From: an uncultured Eubacteriales bacterium
GTDB taxonomy: Bacteria; Bacillota; Clostridia; Oscillospirales; Acutalibacteraceae
NCBI GenBank assembly: GCA_900315085.1
Contig: OMXW01000013.1
Location: 1 to 38,554, forward strand
Length of the DNA: 38,554 nt
Reading direction: 5' to 3'
A program made the position numbers and the translations under genes. Below are positions 26,851 to 36,053 of this stretch, one piece after another. Below the pieces are notes generated by a model, which did not search any database, was not told the origin of the DNA, and saw only the letters and a list, made by a program, of their open reading frames with translations. Within the stretch, counting starts at the first letter, position 1, and each line of letters starts with the position of its first letter.

Positions 26851-27584
26851 GAAACCTGCTGCTCACAATAACATATGACGGAAAGGCATTTCACGGCTGG
26901 CAAATCCAGCAAAACGCCTTTACCGTTCAGGAAGCGTTTCAAAACGCGCTATCAAAGATAATCGGCAACGGTTTTGAAATAAAGGGCTGCAGCCGCACAG
27001 ACAGCGGAGTACATGCCAATATGTACTGCATCAGTCTGAAAACGACTCATTCAATTCCGCCGCAGCGGCTAAAGGCTGCGCTCAACCGCTGGCTGCCGCT
27101 TTCTGTAGCAGTGCTTGACTGCAAAGATGCGGAGGAATCCTTCCACGCGCGCTACAGCTGCAAAAGCAAGGAATATGTATATAAAATCTGGAACAGCGAG
27201 GTAAGAAATCCGTTTTTGGACGGCTACGCGCTTCATTACCGCTATAAGCTCGACGAGAATATGCTCAACGAAGCGGCTCAGGCTTATGTGGGAAGCCATG
27301 ATTTCACCTCCTTCTGCACTCAGGACAACCGCGAAAAGGGCGACTTTACCAGAAACGTAAAGGCTTTTTCCGTGACCCGCGAAGGAAACATGGTGCTCAT
27401 GAGGGTAGAGGCTGACGGATTCTTATATAACATGGTGCGAATCATGGTAGGAACGCTGCTGAGGATCCAGCAGGGCAAAATTCCGCCCGACGGAATATCG
27501 TCAATTATTGAAAAAAAGGACAGACAGTTTGCGGGGCCGACCGCGCCTGCCTGCGGTTTATACCTTAATCAAGTTAATTACTGA
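26820..27584 (+). CDS. truA: tRNA pseudouridine(38-40) synthase TruA
   Basis: TruA converts U38-40 in anticodon stems to pseudouridine. The 254 residues start RNLLLTITYDGKAFHGWQIQ after a short lead. The catalytic Asp is D61 in GCSRTDSGVHA. FHARYSCKSKEYVYKIW and FLYNMVRIMVGTLL are further family motifs. I chose the ATG at 26820, which has AGGAG seven bases upstream and overlaps ecfT by 31 bases. A longer frame from 26706 lies inside ecfT and lacks family similarity. The ecfA1-ecfA2-ecfT-truA order is common in Firmicutes. Confidence 0.96.
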   Translation: MQHYDGGSRLRNLLLTITYDGKAFHGWQIQQNAFTVQEAFQNALSKIIGNGFEIKGCSRTDSGVHANMYCISLKTTHSIPPQRLKAALNRWLPLSVAVLDCKDAEESFHARYSCKSKEYVYKIWNSEVRNPFLDGYALHYRYKLDENMLNEAAQAYVGSHDFTSFCTQDNREKGDFTRNVKAFSVTREGNMVLMRVEADGFLYNMVRIMVGTLLRIQQGKIPPDGISSIIEKKDRQFAGPTAPACGLYLNQVNY

Positions 27585-27613
27585 TAAAGCGTTAGTTCAT
27601 TAGGAGTGAACAC

Positions 27614-28939
27614 ATGTTTAACAAGATAAAAGGAAACTACAAAGAAAAAAAGAAAAAAATTAAGGGACGCTACGTGGAACGCAAAAAGCAGAGTGACCGC
27701 AAGGTTTTAAGCTATGAGGATGTGCCGCTTGACGATTACGAGCAGGAAAAAACCGACCTCTCGCCAAAAGCGGTAAAGAAGATAATTCTCTGCGTCTGCG
27801 CCGTGCTGCTTGCCGGACTTGCTGTTCTGGCTTTTGCCAACAGGGACAAGCTCACCTGGGACAACCTGAGCATGTGGTGGAATTACGACGTACTCGGAAA
27901 CGCAGGCAAGGGTTATCCCGTAAATATTGTCGGCTCGGAGGTCGAGGCGCGCAATTTCAGCGTAAACCAGGGCAGAGTAGCATACGCTTCCGATACCTCG
28001 TTTGTCACGCTCAATAATTCGGGCAGCGAGGTAGCAAACGTTCAGCTCCGTTTCTCAAAGCCCGTAATGAAGTCGGCTGACAATAAGTTTCTAACCTACG
28101 GAATAGGTGAGTCGGGATACCAGATTCAGGACTTTGACAAAAACCTGTATTCGGGCGACAGCGACGGAATAATCTACACGGGCGATATTGCTTCAAACGG
28201 CGTTTACTGCCTTGTCAGCGAGGGCAACGGCTTTTTCAGCCAGCTCTGCGCCTATGATAAAAACAATAACAGAATATTTAAATATTCTTTTTCAGAATAT
28301 TACATAACCTCAGTCGCACTCAATAACGACGGCTCCCGCGCAGTTGTCTGCGGAATCACTTCCGACAACGGCGCGGTAAAAACGGGAATATATGTGCTTG
28401 ATTTCAGACAGGAAAAGCCGATTTCCCAGTACACGGTAGCAAACGATTCGGTAATGGAGTGCAAATACGTTGGCGGAAACAAGTCTGTATTTATCGGAGA
28501 AAAAGCGGCGTATGTCGTAACCGACGGCAGCGAAGAATACAAGACGGTCAGCTATAACGATAAGCTTCTTGTAAACTACTGCTTCAGTCCGGGAACAAAT
28601 TCGTTTGTGCTCGCGCTGTCAAAGAGCGGCGACGGCAGAAGCTGTACGCTTATCCGCTACAATGACAACGGCGATGAAAAACTGACAATCGACAATCCCT
28701 ACGGAGCAAGCTCGGTTTCAATGTTCAAGGGCTCGATCGCGGTGCTCGACGGCAGTACGATATATTCGTACAACAGCGAGGGCAAGCTTGCGTTTTCGGG
28801 TGAAGCCGGCACAGGCGCAAGGTCAATGATATTAACCGCCGATAACCGCGCTTACGTAATGAGCATCAACCAAATTAGACTGGTTGAGCTTGACAGGGCA
28901 TCGTCGGACGGTTCTGACTCATCGGGCGATTCCGCTTAA
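27614..28939 (+). CDS. DUF5711 family membrane-anchored beta-propeller-like protein
   Basis: The 441-residue protein has a very basic N-terminus (KEKKKKIKGRYVERKK), one TM helix at about 56-77 and a long outer domain. The outer part has repeating short beta units such as GRVAYASDTSFVTLNNSG and NKSVFIGEKAAYVVTDG, as in a propeller. The tail is Ser/Asp/Gly-rich. This layout matches DUF5711 proteins of Clostridia, whose function is unknown. It follows truA by 29 bases and precedes the cvpA-like gene by 19, with AGGAG before the ATG. I infer an envelope role from the topology only. Confidence 0.8.
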   Translation: MFNKIKGNYKEKKKKIKGRYVERKKQSDRKVLSYEDVPLDDYEQEKTDLSPKAVKKIILCVCAVLLAGLAVLAFANRDKLTWDNLSMWWNYDVLGNAGKGYPVNIVGSEVEARNFSVNQGRVAYASDTSFVTLNNSGSEVANVQLRFSKPVMKSADNKFLTYGIGESGYQIQDFDKNLYSGDSDGIIYTGDIASNGVYCLVSEGNGFFSQLCAYDKNNNRIFKYSFSEYYITSVALNNDGSRAVVCGITSDNGAVKTGIYVLDFRQEKPISQYTVANDSVMECKYVGGNKSVFIGEKAAYVVTDGSEEYKTVSYNDKLLVNYCFSPGTNSFVLALSKSGDGRSCTLIRYNDNGDEKLTIDNPYGASSVSMFKGSIAVLDGSTIYSYNSEGKLAFSGEAGTGARSMILTADNRAYVMSINQIRLVELDRASSDGSDSSGDSA

Positions 28940-28958
28940 TACTCTTAAAGGAGAATTT

Positions 28959-29633
28959 ATGGTATCTGATATATTAATAATTGTCCTTATCATCCTGTTT
29001 GCTATTCTCGGCTTCAGGAGAGGACTTGCCAGAACGCTGCTCAATTTTGCGGCGATGATTGCGTCAACGGTAATAGCGAATTTTTTGTCTGACGCGCTGG
29101 CGCAGGCTATTTACAACAGCTTTATCAAGCAGGGAGTAATTGAAAAAATACAGACGACAATCAGCACGCAGGGAGTAGACACCGCAATAAACACAAGTCT
29201 TAACAGCGCGCCCGACTGGGTAACGGGCTTGCTGAATCCGTTTATGAAGATGTTTGGAATGTCTTTAAACGATGTTCAAAAAAGCCTTGTAATAAGCAAC
29301 GACCAAACCCTGACGGTCGCGCAGAATCTTGAAAAGCCGGTAGGCGCTCTGACAATCAGCATTATTTCGCTGATTTTGATGGCGGTTATTTTTACCGTTG
29401 TATTTTGTCTTTTTAAGCTGCTTATCCGTCATGTGGTTAAGATATTTGAAATCCCCGTTGTAAGCCAGATCAACCATATTCTCGGCGGAATAATCGGCTT
29501 TGCCGAGGGTATAGTGTTTGTTGTGTTCGCGGTCAACATGCTTTATGTAGTATTTGTCAACGCGAATCCGAGAGTGGTTAACAACAGCGGAGTTTTTGGT
29601 TCGTTGTTCAATTTGCTTTGCTTTTTTAAGTAA
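28959..29633 (+). CDS. CvpA family membrane protein
   Basis: The 224-residue protein has four hydrophobic segments (about 4-22, 28-50, 123-148 and 176-204). The opening DILIIVLIILFAILGFRRGL is typical of the CvpA/colicin V production family. The exact role of CvpA proteins is unsettled; links to envelope stress and secretion have been reported. The start at 28959 has AAAGGAG upstream; a longer frame from 28884 overlaps the preceding gene and lacks a ribosome site. A loop of about 70 residues lies between helices 2 and 3. Confidence 0.85.
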   Translation: MVSDILIIVLIILFAILGFRRGLARTLLNFAAMIASTVIANFLSDALAQAIYNSFIKQGVIEKIQTTISTQGVDTAINTSLNSAPDWVTGLLNPFMKMFGMSLNDVQKSLVISNDQTLTVAQNLEKPVGALTISIISLILMAVIFTVVFCLFKLLIRHVVKIFEIPVVSQINHILGGIIGFAEGIVFVVFAVNMLYVVFVNANPRVVNNSGVFGSLFNLLCFFK

Positions 29634-29655
29634 ATTAAAATAAGGGTGAAAATTA

Positions 29656-30252
29656 ATGGGTGGAAACAATTGGAGCTTTAAGGCTTCGGACTTGGTTACG
29701 GTTCCGAATATTCTTACTTATTTAAGATTTTTGCTGGTTGCTCCGTTTATTTTCTTTTTTCTTAATAAGAATTATATTGCCGCCGCGCTGTGTATCGGTT
29801 TTTCGGGACTGAGCGATTGCCTTGACGGTTTTCTTGCAAGAAAGCTTGATCAGGTTACGTCACTCGGAAAAATTCTCGATCCGATTGCTGACAAGGTAAC
29901 GCTTGTAAGCGTCGCAGTCTGCATGGTGATTTACATGCCGTCGCTGTTGCCGATAATGCTTGTAATGATAGGCAAGGAATTTCTGATGCTTTTGGGCGGA
30001 CTTATCCTGTTAATTATGAAGATAACTCCGCCGCCGGCAAGATGGTACGGCAAGGTTGCGACCGTGATATTTTACCTTTCGGTCTGCACGATCATATTCC
30101 TGAAAGCGGCGTTTAATATAACAAATGATATGCTCATCACGGTAACGTTTATTGTTACGGCAGCGTTCATGGTGTTTGCGCTTGTAATGTACGCCGCGCT
30201 GATTGTTAAGCAGATAAAAGCGGAGAAACAGGAAAATCGGTCTATTAATTAA
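29656..30252 (+). CDS. pgsA: CDP-diacylglycerol-glycerol-3-phosphate 3-phosphatidyltransferase
   Basis: PgsA makes phosphatidylglycerol phosphate, the precursor of anionic lipids. The CDP-alcohol phosphotransferase motif DG-x2-AR-x8-G-x3-D-x3-D is complete in the stretch running from LDGFLARKLDQ to LDPIADK (about residues 56-80). TVPNILTYLRF at residues 15-25 and several TM helices also fit. The 198 residues match the family. It is the last gene of the run from ruvC. Other CDP-alcohol transferases share the motif, but the opening and length favour PgsA. There is no strong terminator after it. Confidence 0.92.
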   Translation: MGGNNWSFKASDLVTVPNILTYLRFLLVAPFIFFFLNKNYIAAALCIGFSGLSDCLDGFLARKLDQVTSLGKILDPIADKVTLVSVAVCMVIYMPSLLPIMLVMIGKEFLMLLGGLILLIMKITPPPARWYGKVATVIFYLSVCTIIFLKAAFNITNDMLITVTFIVTAAFMVFALVMYAALIVKQIKAEKQENRSIN

Positions 30253-30358
30253 TCAGTTATGAAGTCTTATATTAAATAGAAGATTTCTCGCGAAACACTG
30301 ACGTAAGAATAATAATAATCATTAAGTACGCGAAGTAAAAAACGCTGTGTGAAAGATA

Positions 30359-30387
30359 TTGCAAATTATCTCATAGTAAGTTATAAT
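30359..30387 (+). promoter_or_regulatory. Sigma-A promoter of clpE
   Basis: TTGCAA (30359-30364), 17 bases, TATAAT (30382-30387). The 189-base gap before clpE shows no clear CtsR (GGTCAAA repeat) or CIRCE element. Confidence 0.82.
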
Positions 30388-30441
30388 AAGGATTACTTAA
30401 TTATTTGGTATAGCTTTGGGTTATACAGATAGGAGGAAAAT

Positions 30442-32784
30442 ATGCTTTGCAGCAGATGCGGAAAACGGCAGGCAGTCGTTTTCGTTTCAAATAATGCACA
30501 AAAAGACGCTCCCACAGCAGGCTATTGCCTTACCTGTGCAAAGGAGCTTGGAATAAAACCTGTAGAAGATTTAATCAGCAAGATGGGAATATCTGACGAG
30601 GATCTTGAAACAGTCCAGGATCAGATGAATACCCTGATGCAGGGAATGGGTGAGAACGGCGACATGTCGCAGCTCATGGAACAGCTTGGCGCGGATAACC
30701 TTGCCGAGCAGATGGAGCAGTTCAAAGAGGAAGCTCCGGGCAGCGATGACGACGACTTCTCTCACGGAGCTCCGGCGTTTCCGAACTTCTTCAAGAATAT
30801 CTTTGGAGGAGGCGCGCCTAACGCTCAAAACGGAAACGGAGCTCAGACAGGCAAAAAAGATAAGAAAGAGAAAAAGAGAAAACACATCAGTCTTTACTGC
30901 GAGGATCTGACAAGAAAAGCCCGTGAGGGTAAAATTGACCGCATTGTCGGCAGAGATGTAGAGATTGCGCGTATCATTCAGATTTTGTCACGCCGCACAA
31001 AGAATAACCCGTGTCTTATCGGTGAACCCGGCGTAGGTAAAACCGCAATAGCAGAGGGACTTGCGCTTCGTATCGCAAGCGGCGACGTGCCTCAAAGACT
31101 AAAAAATAAAGAAATCCAGCTGCTTGATTTAACTTCTCTGGTTGCAGGCACACAGTTCCGCGGACAGTTTGAGAGCCGAATCAAGGGACTTGTTTCGGAA
31201 ATCAAGGAGAGCGGAAATATTATTCTTTTCATCGACGAGGTCCATTCATTGGTCGGTACAGGCGACAGTGAGGGAACAATGAACGCCGCCAATATTCTGA
31301 AACCCGCCCTTTCAAGAGGTGAAGTTCAGGTGATCGGCGCTACAACCTTCAACGAGTACCGCAAGTATATTGAAAAGGACTCCGCGCTTGAAAGACGTTT
31401 CCAGCCCGTAAAGGTCGGAGAACCCACAATTGCACAAAGCATTGACGTTATCGCTGGCGTAAAGAGCTACTACGAAAACCACCACCGTGTTGTGGTTGAT
31501 GACGATATTGTAAGAAAAACTGTCGTACTTTCAGAGCGTTATATCACAGACAGATTTTTGCCCGACAAGGCAATCGACCTGCTCGATGAAAGCTGCGCAT
31601 GCGCAGCGCTCAGAAACAAGCAGATGGAGCGCTGTGATAAGCTCAGAGATGAAAAGGGAGAACTGCTCCGTAAAAAGGATGACCTCTCAAGCGCCGACGA
31701 TATCGATTATGAGAAGCTTGCAGAGGTTAATACCGAGCTTGCGAGAATCGATTCAGAGCTTGAAAAATTCAATCCCGACGAGCTTATTTCACATGTTACC
31801 GAGGAGGATATCGCCAAGGTAATTGAGCTTTGGACGGGTATTCCCGCTTCAAGGATCCGTGAAAACGAGCTTGCAAAGCTTGCCGATTTAGAGGGTGAGC
31901 TCAAGAAAAAGATTATCGGTCAGGATGAGGCAGTTGAAAAACTCGCAAGCGCAATCAAGCGCAGCCGTTGTCAGATCTCACCGAGACGCAGACCTGCATC
32001 GTTCATTTTCGTAGGCCCCACCGGCGTAGGAAAAACGGAGCTTGTCAAGGTTCTCAGCCAGGAGCTTTTTGACACTCCCGAAACCCTCATCCGCCTTGAT
32101 ATGTCCGAGTTTATGGAGAAGCACAGCGTTTCAAAAATCATCGGTTCACCTCCGGGATATGTAGGCTACGATGAAGCCGGTCAGGTAACAGAAAAGGTTC
32201 GCCGCCGTCCGTATTCGGTACTTCTGTTTGACGAAATTGAAAAGGCTCATCCCGACGTTCTCAATATCCTGCTCCAGATTCTTGACGAGGGCAAGGTAAC
32301 GGACGCTCACGGCAGAGCGGTTAATTTTGAAAACACGGTTATCGTAATGACCTCAAATGCAGGTTCCGCAGGCAAGGACAGCGCGCTCGGCTTCGGCAAA
32401 ACTGCCGAGGAAGCGTCAAAGGAGAAGGTAATGAAGGCGCTTGCCGATTTCCTCCGTCCCGAGTTCCTTGCGCGTGTAGACGAGGTTATCGTGTTTAATA
32501 ACCTTACTGAGGAAAACTTCGACGAAATCGCGGGATTAATGCTCAGCGAGTATGTTCCTACATTAGAGGAGAAGCATATCAAGTTTACTTATGACAACGA
32601 GGCGTGCAAGTATCTTTCAAAGAAATCATGCGGCGGCAAGAGCGGTGCGCGTGACCTCAGAAATACGATCCGCCGCGAGGTAGAGGAGAAAATCGCAAAT
32701 GCTATGATTGAAAGCGGAGCTGACGCGCTTTCCGCAATCAATGTAACCTCAGACGGAGAACAGCTTATTCTTCAAACAATTTAA
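30442..32784 (+). CDS. clpE: Clp ATPase with N-terminal zinc finger (ClpE type)
   Basis: The 780-residue AAA+ unfoldase probably works with ClpP. C3, C6, C29 and C32 form a zinc finger that replaces the usual Clp N-domain repeats, the layout of ClpE. A linker follows (about 45-150), rich in Met/Gln/Glu, then Gly/Asn, then Lys ([11 protein letters not shown]). The first AAA domain has Walker A GEPGVGKT near 197. A middle coiled segment (about 390-440) has UVR character. The second AAA domain has GPTGVGKT near 530. The loop sequence LGF near 647 could dock ClpP. ClpE of Bacillus has about 700 residues; the excess is in the linker. AGGAGG precedes the ATG. Confidence 0.9.
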   Translation: MLCSRCGKRQAVVFVSNNAQKDAPTAGYCLTCAKELGIKPVEDLISKMGISDEDLETVQDQMNTLMQGMGENGDMSQLMEQLGADNLAEQMEQFKEEAPGSDDDDFSHGAPAFPNFFKNIFGGGAPNAQNGNGAQTGKKDKKEKKRKHISLYCEDLTRKAREGKIDRIVGRDVEIARIIQILSRRTKNNPCLIGEPGVGKTAIAEGLALRIASGDVPQRLKNKEIQLLDLTSLVAGTQFRGQFESRIKGLVSEIKESGNIILFIDEVHSLVGTGDSEGTMNAANILKPALSRGEVQVIGATTFNEYRKYIEKDSALERRFQPVKVGEPTIAQSIDVIAGVKSYYENHHRVVVDDDIVRKTVVLSERYITDRFLPDKAIDLLDESCACAALRNKQMERCDKLRDEKGELLRKKDDLSSADDIDYEKLAEVNTELARIDSELEKFNPDELISHVTEEDIAKVIELWTGIPASRIRENELAKLADLEGELKKKIIGQDEAVEKLASAIKRSRCQISPRRRPASFIFVGPTGVGKTELVKVLSQELFDTPETLIRLDMSEFMEKHSVSKIIGSPPGYVGYDEAGQVTEKVRRRPYSVLLFDEIEKAHPDVLNILLQILDEGKVTDAHGRAVNFENTVIVMTSNAGSAGKDSALGFGKTAEEASKEKVMKALADFLRPEFLARVDEVIVFNNLTEENFDEIAGLMLSEYVPTLEEKHIKFTYDNEACKYLSKKSCGGKSGARDLRNTIRREVEEKIANAMIESGADALSAINVTSDGEQLILQTI

Positions 32785-32800
32785 CATTTTATCCAATTGG

Positions 32801-32826
32801 GAGCAGGCTTATGCCTGCTCTTTTTT
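32801..32826 (+). terminator. Intrinsic terminator after clpE
   Basis: GAGCAGGC and GCCTGCTC pair perfectly around TTAT and are followed by six T. Confidence 0.95.
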
Positions 32827-32849
32827 GAGTTTTATTCATAAAAAACATA

Positions 32850-32878
32850 TTGAACTATAAAAAATCTTATGGTAAAAT
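32850..32878 (+). promoter_or_regulatory. Sigma-A promoter of the 32908 gene
   Basis: TTGAAC (32850-32855), 17 bases, TAAAAT (32873-32878). Confidence 0.75.
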
Positions 32879-32907
32879 ATTATAAAATGAATATGGGAGA
32901 GATAATT

Positions 32908-34164
32908 ATGAAAACCTGCAGCCGATGCGGCCGTGCCTCTGCCGACACCGCCAATACCTGTCCTTATTGCGGACTGCGTTTCAGCTATGAAACTATGATG
33001 AATAACTATAATGCGCAAAAACCGAATAATAATCGCAAAAAGCTTATTATTCTCATGTGTTCGCTTATTGGCGTAGTTTTTATTCTTGTCGCTGTGCTGT
33101 TGGTTGTTCTTTTTATGCGCAAGGATACCAAGTCCTTTGATTTTGACTGCAAGGGTTATACCTCTCAGATGAACAGTCTGCTTGGTGACGATAAGCTCGA
33201 CGAAAACAAGTGGGTCGTTTTTAATGACACAGGTGATTATAAATACACGGAAGACAGCTTTGAAATAGAGCTTGGTACCGATACACAGAGCAAAAAGGTC
33301 AATAAAATATGCGTCGGCCCGTCTGACAGTGAAACAGGAATAAAGATGGCTGCGGCAAGCATGATGGTAGCTGACGGAAAAACCGAACAGTCTACCGCAA
33401 TGGATGACATTGTTGCGCTGAAAAAGGGGACGGAAAAGAAGGTAATTCATAACAATGCCGTGACGGAATACAACACTGATAAAAAGAGCTTTATAATAAA
33501 GCCCGTTAATTCGGAGGCTGAGATAATAACCACAAAGGCTGCGGAAGCTACCACGGCTCATGTTACAGCGGCAGAAACGACTGAGGAAGTAACGGAGGAA
33601 AAAACCACCGAGGAACAAACCACCGTTGAAGAAACAACCGAGGAGGAAACAACCGAGGAGCCTACTGAAGCCCCGACAGCGGAATGGAAGCAGGCGTATA
33701 TTGATTTTCTGAATGATAGTGATGAGACAAAATATTACGATAAATACGCTCTTGTCGAGGTGGATGATGACGGTATTCCTGAATTGTACGGAGCCGGAAA
33801 CTTTCACATGGCGGGTTCAAATTTTATTTATTATGACGGAAGTTCAGTGCAGTCAAAAAAGATGATGTCCGGCTTTGCATATTCTCCTAAAAGCGGAGTG
33901 TTGAAAACGACCGACATGTACAGCGGAGTATCGAGCAGCGCATTCTACAGCTTTTCCGCAGGAGTGCTCACACAGTTGGATGTTGCGAATGAGGATGTTG
34001 CGAATGATAGCGAGAATTCAGGACAGGACATATGGTACAAGTGGAACAACAAGATGGTAAGCAAGGAAGAGTATTATGATAATCTTGCTAAGTATGATTA
34101 TTTAGATACCACGCCTGTAACCGTCTCTAAGCAGGAAATAATCGCCAAGATTCAGGCGTATTAA
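32908..34164 (+). CDS. Modular zinc-ribbon membrane protein, paralog 1
   Basis: The 418-residue protein is built in blocks. A cytosolic zinc ribbon has C4, C7, C18 and C21. One TM helix spans about 46-70. A conserved outer domain (about 76-199) contains LDENKWVVF and GPSDSETGIKMAAASMM. A Thr/Glu-rich linker runs from about 205 to 257, and the C-terminal domain of about 160 residues includes YALVEVDDDGIPEL, a motif seen in many clostridial surface proteins. Everything but the last domain matches the protein at 36860-38263. Function is unknown. The ATG at 32908 follows GGGAGAG; an earlier in-frame start at 32869 would overlap the promoter. Confidence 0.88.
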   Translation: MKTCSRCGRASADTANTCPYCGLRFSYETMMNNYNAQKPNNNRKKLIILMCSLIGVVFILVAVLLVVLFMRKDTKSFDFDCKGYTSQMNSLLGDDKLDENKWVVFNDTGDYKYTEDSFEIELGTDTQSKKVNKICVGPSDSETGIKMAAASMMVADGKTEQSTAMDDIVALKKGTEKKVIHNNAVTEYNTDKKSFIIKPVNSEAEIITTKAAEATTAHVTAAETTEEVTEEKTTEEQTTVEETTEEETTEEPTEAPTAEWKQAYIDFLNDSDETKYYDKYALVEVDDDGIPELYGAGNFHMAGSNFIYYDGSSVQSKKMMSGFAYSPKSGVLKTTDMYSGVSSSAFYSFSAGVLTQLDVANEDVANDSENSGQDIWYKWNNKMVSKEEYYDNLAKYDYLDTTPVTVSKQEIIAKIQAY

Positions 34165-34171
34165 AAAAACA

Positions 34172-34208
34172 AGGCTTGCCGTATTGAATATCGCGGCAAG
34201 CTTTTTTT
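34172..34208 (+). terminator. Intrinsic terminator after the 32908 gene
   Basis: GCTTGCCG (34174-34181) pairs with CGGCAAGC (34194-34201), followed by seven T. Confidence 0.93.
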
Positions 34209-34284
34209 CTGTATTCGAATAAAAAAGTTTTTTAAAAATTTTTAGATTTTTTAAACTGTTTTATATTTTTCAACCGTCTAATAT

Positions 34285-34340
34285 ACGGACAGAAAAATAA
34301 ATCTATAATCCCGTTGTCATGGGGAAGTCTGTCCGTTTTT
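34285..34340 (+). other. Second terminator-like hairpin in the convergent gap
   Basis: ACGGACAGA (34285-34293) pairs with TCTGTCCGT (34328-34336) and ends in T5. Inside, CCC/GGG can form an inner stem. No promoter or gene of its own is clear. It could be a back-up terminator or the end of a small RNA. Confidence 0.5.
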
Positions 34341-34365
34341 AATTGCTCACCCTCTCTTTAATCTT

Positions 34366-34403
34366 AGTGGCAGCAGGACGGTTGATTCTGTCCTGCTGTC
34401 ACT
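34366..34403. other. 14-bp stem-loop without T tract
   Basis: AGTGGCAGCAGGAC (34366-34379) pairs with GTCCTGCTGTCACT (34390-34403) with one G-U pair and a ten-base loop. Neither side has a U tract, so it is not a standard terminator. The rest of this 288-base gap is AT-rich with no gene seen. Confidence 0.5.
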
Positions 34404-34418
34404 GCTTTGTTCCAAAAA

Positions 34419-34448
34419 AGAAAAAAGCCGACTCGAACGAATCGGCTT
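34419..34448 (-). terminator. Intrinsic terminator after the DUF218 gene
   Basis: Read leftward, AAGCCGATTCG pairs with CGAGTCGGCTT (one G-U pair) and continues as TTTTTT. Confidence 0.9.
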
Positions 34449-34452
34449 AATT

Positions 34453-35952
34453 TTATGCAAATATCAGCGCCAGAACGGAGTAAATCAACACCGTGGCAGC
34501 AAGATAAATAATATGCTTGCGGCGTTCCGAAACAAGCAATCCGATAAACTCGCGAATAAACGCGTTAGGATAAAAATACAGCTTTGTTTTTGCCGAAAGT
34601 CCGTGAGCTTTCATTCCAACCTTTTCGGCAAGAGTATAACCTCTGAAAACGTGGTAGTTTGTTGTTGAAAACGCAATGTTTACCTTGCTGAAATCCTTTG
34701 TTTTGCTTTCAATCAGATTCTTTGAAAACAGCATATTTTGATATGTGTTTACGCTTTTATCCTCAATTAGAATCTGCTCCTCCGGGATTCCCTGAGCAAT
34801 CAAATACCGTTTCATGCTTTCCGCTTCCGAAATAACCTCGTCGCTGCCCTGACCGCCTGACGGAACAAAAACAGTCTGTTTGCCCGTATCGGCAAACTGC
34901 TCCTTTGCAAACTCAACCGCGCGGTCAATTCTGTTCCTTAAAATCGGGGTAGGGGAACCGTCGCCAAGCAGCGAGCATCCCAGAATTATTGTGTAATCAA
35001 CGTTATGCGGGATTTTGTAGCCGACCGAAATAATAGAGCAGATAATAGTTGAAATAAGCATATTTGCGAAGTAGCAGAAGGTGTAAGAGAACGCCGTGAA
35101 CAATACGAACGTAACCTTAAATTCCGCCTCACCGCTGTAATCGTGGAACAGCATCGACTGAATAGCGGCAAAGCTAAAAATTATAACAAGAAAAGAAAGC
35201 ACTCCGAGCATATTAAACAGTCGGAATCCCTCTCGTTTAACAAGCCAAATGTTGCTCAGACTGACCGCAATAGCCATAGCAACAAGTATAGGGAACACGA
35301 TAGAGGAAAACAGGAATCCGTTGCTGACAAAGAACAGCATAATCTCGTCAAGATTATGAAATTCAAACGACGGAGTAAAAATAAACGAGAACAGTACAAG
35401 AGAAAAGATAGTTCCGATCAAATAGAAGAGCGCGCCTCCCAAAGCGACAAGCGAATAAGTAAATGTGCCGCTGCTGACTTTCTTATAGAAAGAAATGCCA
35501 AAAAAGATTATGTGGATCATTACATAAATAATAAAGCACGGGAACAGTACTTCACATCCGCTGAAATCGTTTGTAGTATCGTCGAAAATAACGCCAAACG
35601 GCAAAACATAATATTCAAATGTATTTAGCTTGAAGTATGTTTTATCGGGCAGCGGAATACTTACTTCCGCCGTAGTTTTGCCCATGCTTTTACTTTTGTA
35701 AGTCAGAGCAAGGCAATCAAAATCATCCTCAACGGTAAACCCGACCGATTGCAGTTCAAGGATATTTTCGTCCGCAACCTTTACAATTACGTCGTTCGGA
35801 TCAAAATCGGTTTGTCCGAGAGGAATAACCGTTGTATATACGCTGCCCTGAGAAATTATGTAGACAAGGGCAAAAATAAACAGGGAAACAATTGAAGCCG
35901 CAAAAACAATGAATCTGGGCTTAATATGTTTTCTTTTTTTATCTTTTGGCAT
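34453..35952 (-). CDS. Membrane protein with C-terminal DUF218 (YdcF-like) domain
   Basis: The 499-residue protein has an N-terminal TM helix (about 12-34), then an outer domain of about 90 residues (40-130). About five further hydrophobic segments lie between 140 and 320. A DUF218 domain spans about 328-465 with TIILGCSLLGDGSPTPIL, RIDRAV, VPSGGQGSDEVISEAESM and IEDKSVNTYQNM. A last TM segment closes the protein. DUF218 proteins (YdcF, SanA, ElyC) are tied to envelope and peptidoglycan homeostasis; the substrate is not settled. The ATG follows GGGG. It stands alone between terminators, oriented like the esterase gene upstream. Confidence 0.87.
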   Translation of the reverse strand: MPKDKKRKHIKPRFIVFAASIVSLFIFALVYIISQGSVYTTVIPLGQTDFDPNDVIVKVADENILELQSVGFTVEDDFDCLALTYKSKSMGKTTAEVSIPLPDKTYFKLNTFEYYVLPFGVIFDDTTNDFSGCEVLFPCFIIYVMIHIIFFGISFYKKVSSGTFTYSLVALGGALFYLIGTIFSLVLFSFIFTPSFEFHNLDEIMLFFVSNGFLFSSIVFPILVAMAIAVSLSNIWLVKREGFRLFNMLGVLSFLVIIFSFAAIQSMLFHDYSGEAEFKVTFVLFTAFSYTFCYFANMLISTIICSIISVGYKIPHNVDYTIILGCSLLGDGSPTPILRNRIDRAVEFAKEQFADTGKQTVFVPSGGQGSDEVISEAESMKRYLIAQGIPEEQILIEDKSVNTYQNMLFSKNLIESKTKDFSKVNIAFSTTNYHVFRGYTLAEKVGMKAHGLSAKTKLYFYPNAFIREFIGLLVSERRKHIIYLAATVLIYSVLALIFA

Positions 35953-36012
35953 ATAATCCCCTTTTTCGATTATTATACTTTATATTGTATAATATTTTCC
36001 CTGAAAAAGCAA

Positions 36013-36043
36013 TAGCGGACAATACCTGACTGACTGTCCGCTA
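36013..36043 (-). terminator. Terminator after the esterase gene
   Basis: AGCGGACA (36014-36021) pairs with TGTCCGCT (36035-36042). Read leftward it is followed by ATTGCTTTTTC. Confidence 0.8.
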
Positions 36044-36053
36044 AGTGAGTATG

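Noticed and set aside
30253..30441. CtsR or CIRCE operator upstream of clpE
   Set aside because: Neither GGTCAAA repeats nor TTAGCACTC-type inverted repeats are present.
33535..33690. Tandem repeat encoding the TTEE linker as a DNA repeat element
   Set aside because: It is a low-complexity protein linker with varied codons; no exact DNA repeat unit or mobile-element feature is seen. The linker in paralog 2 is similar in composition only.
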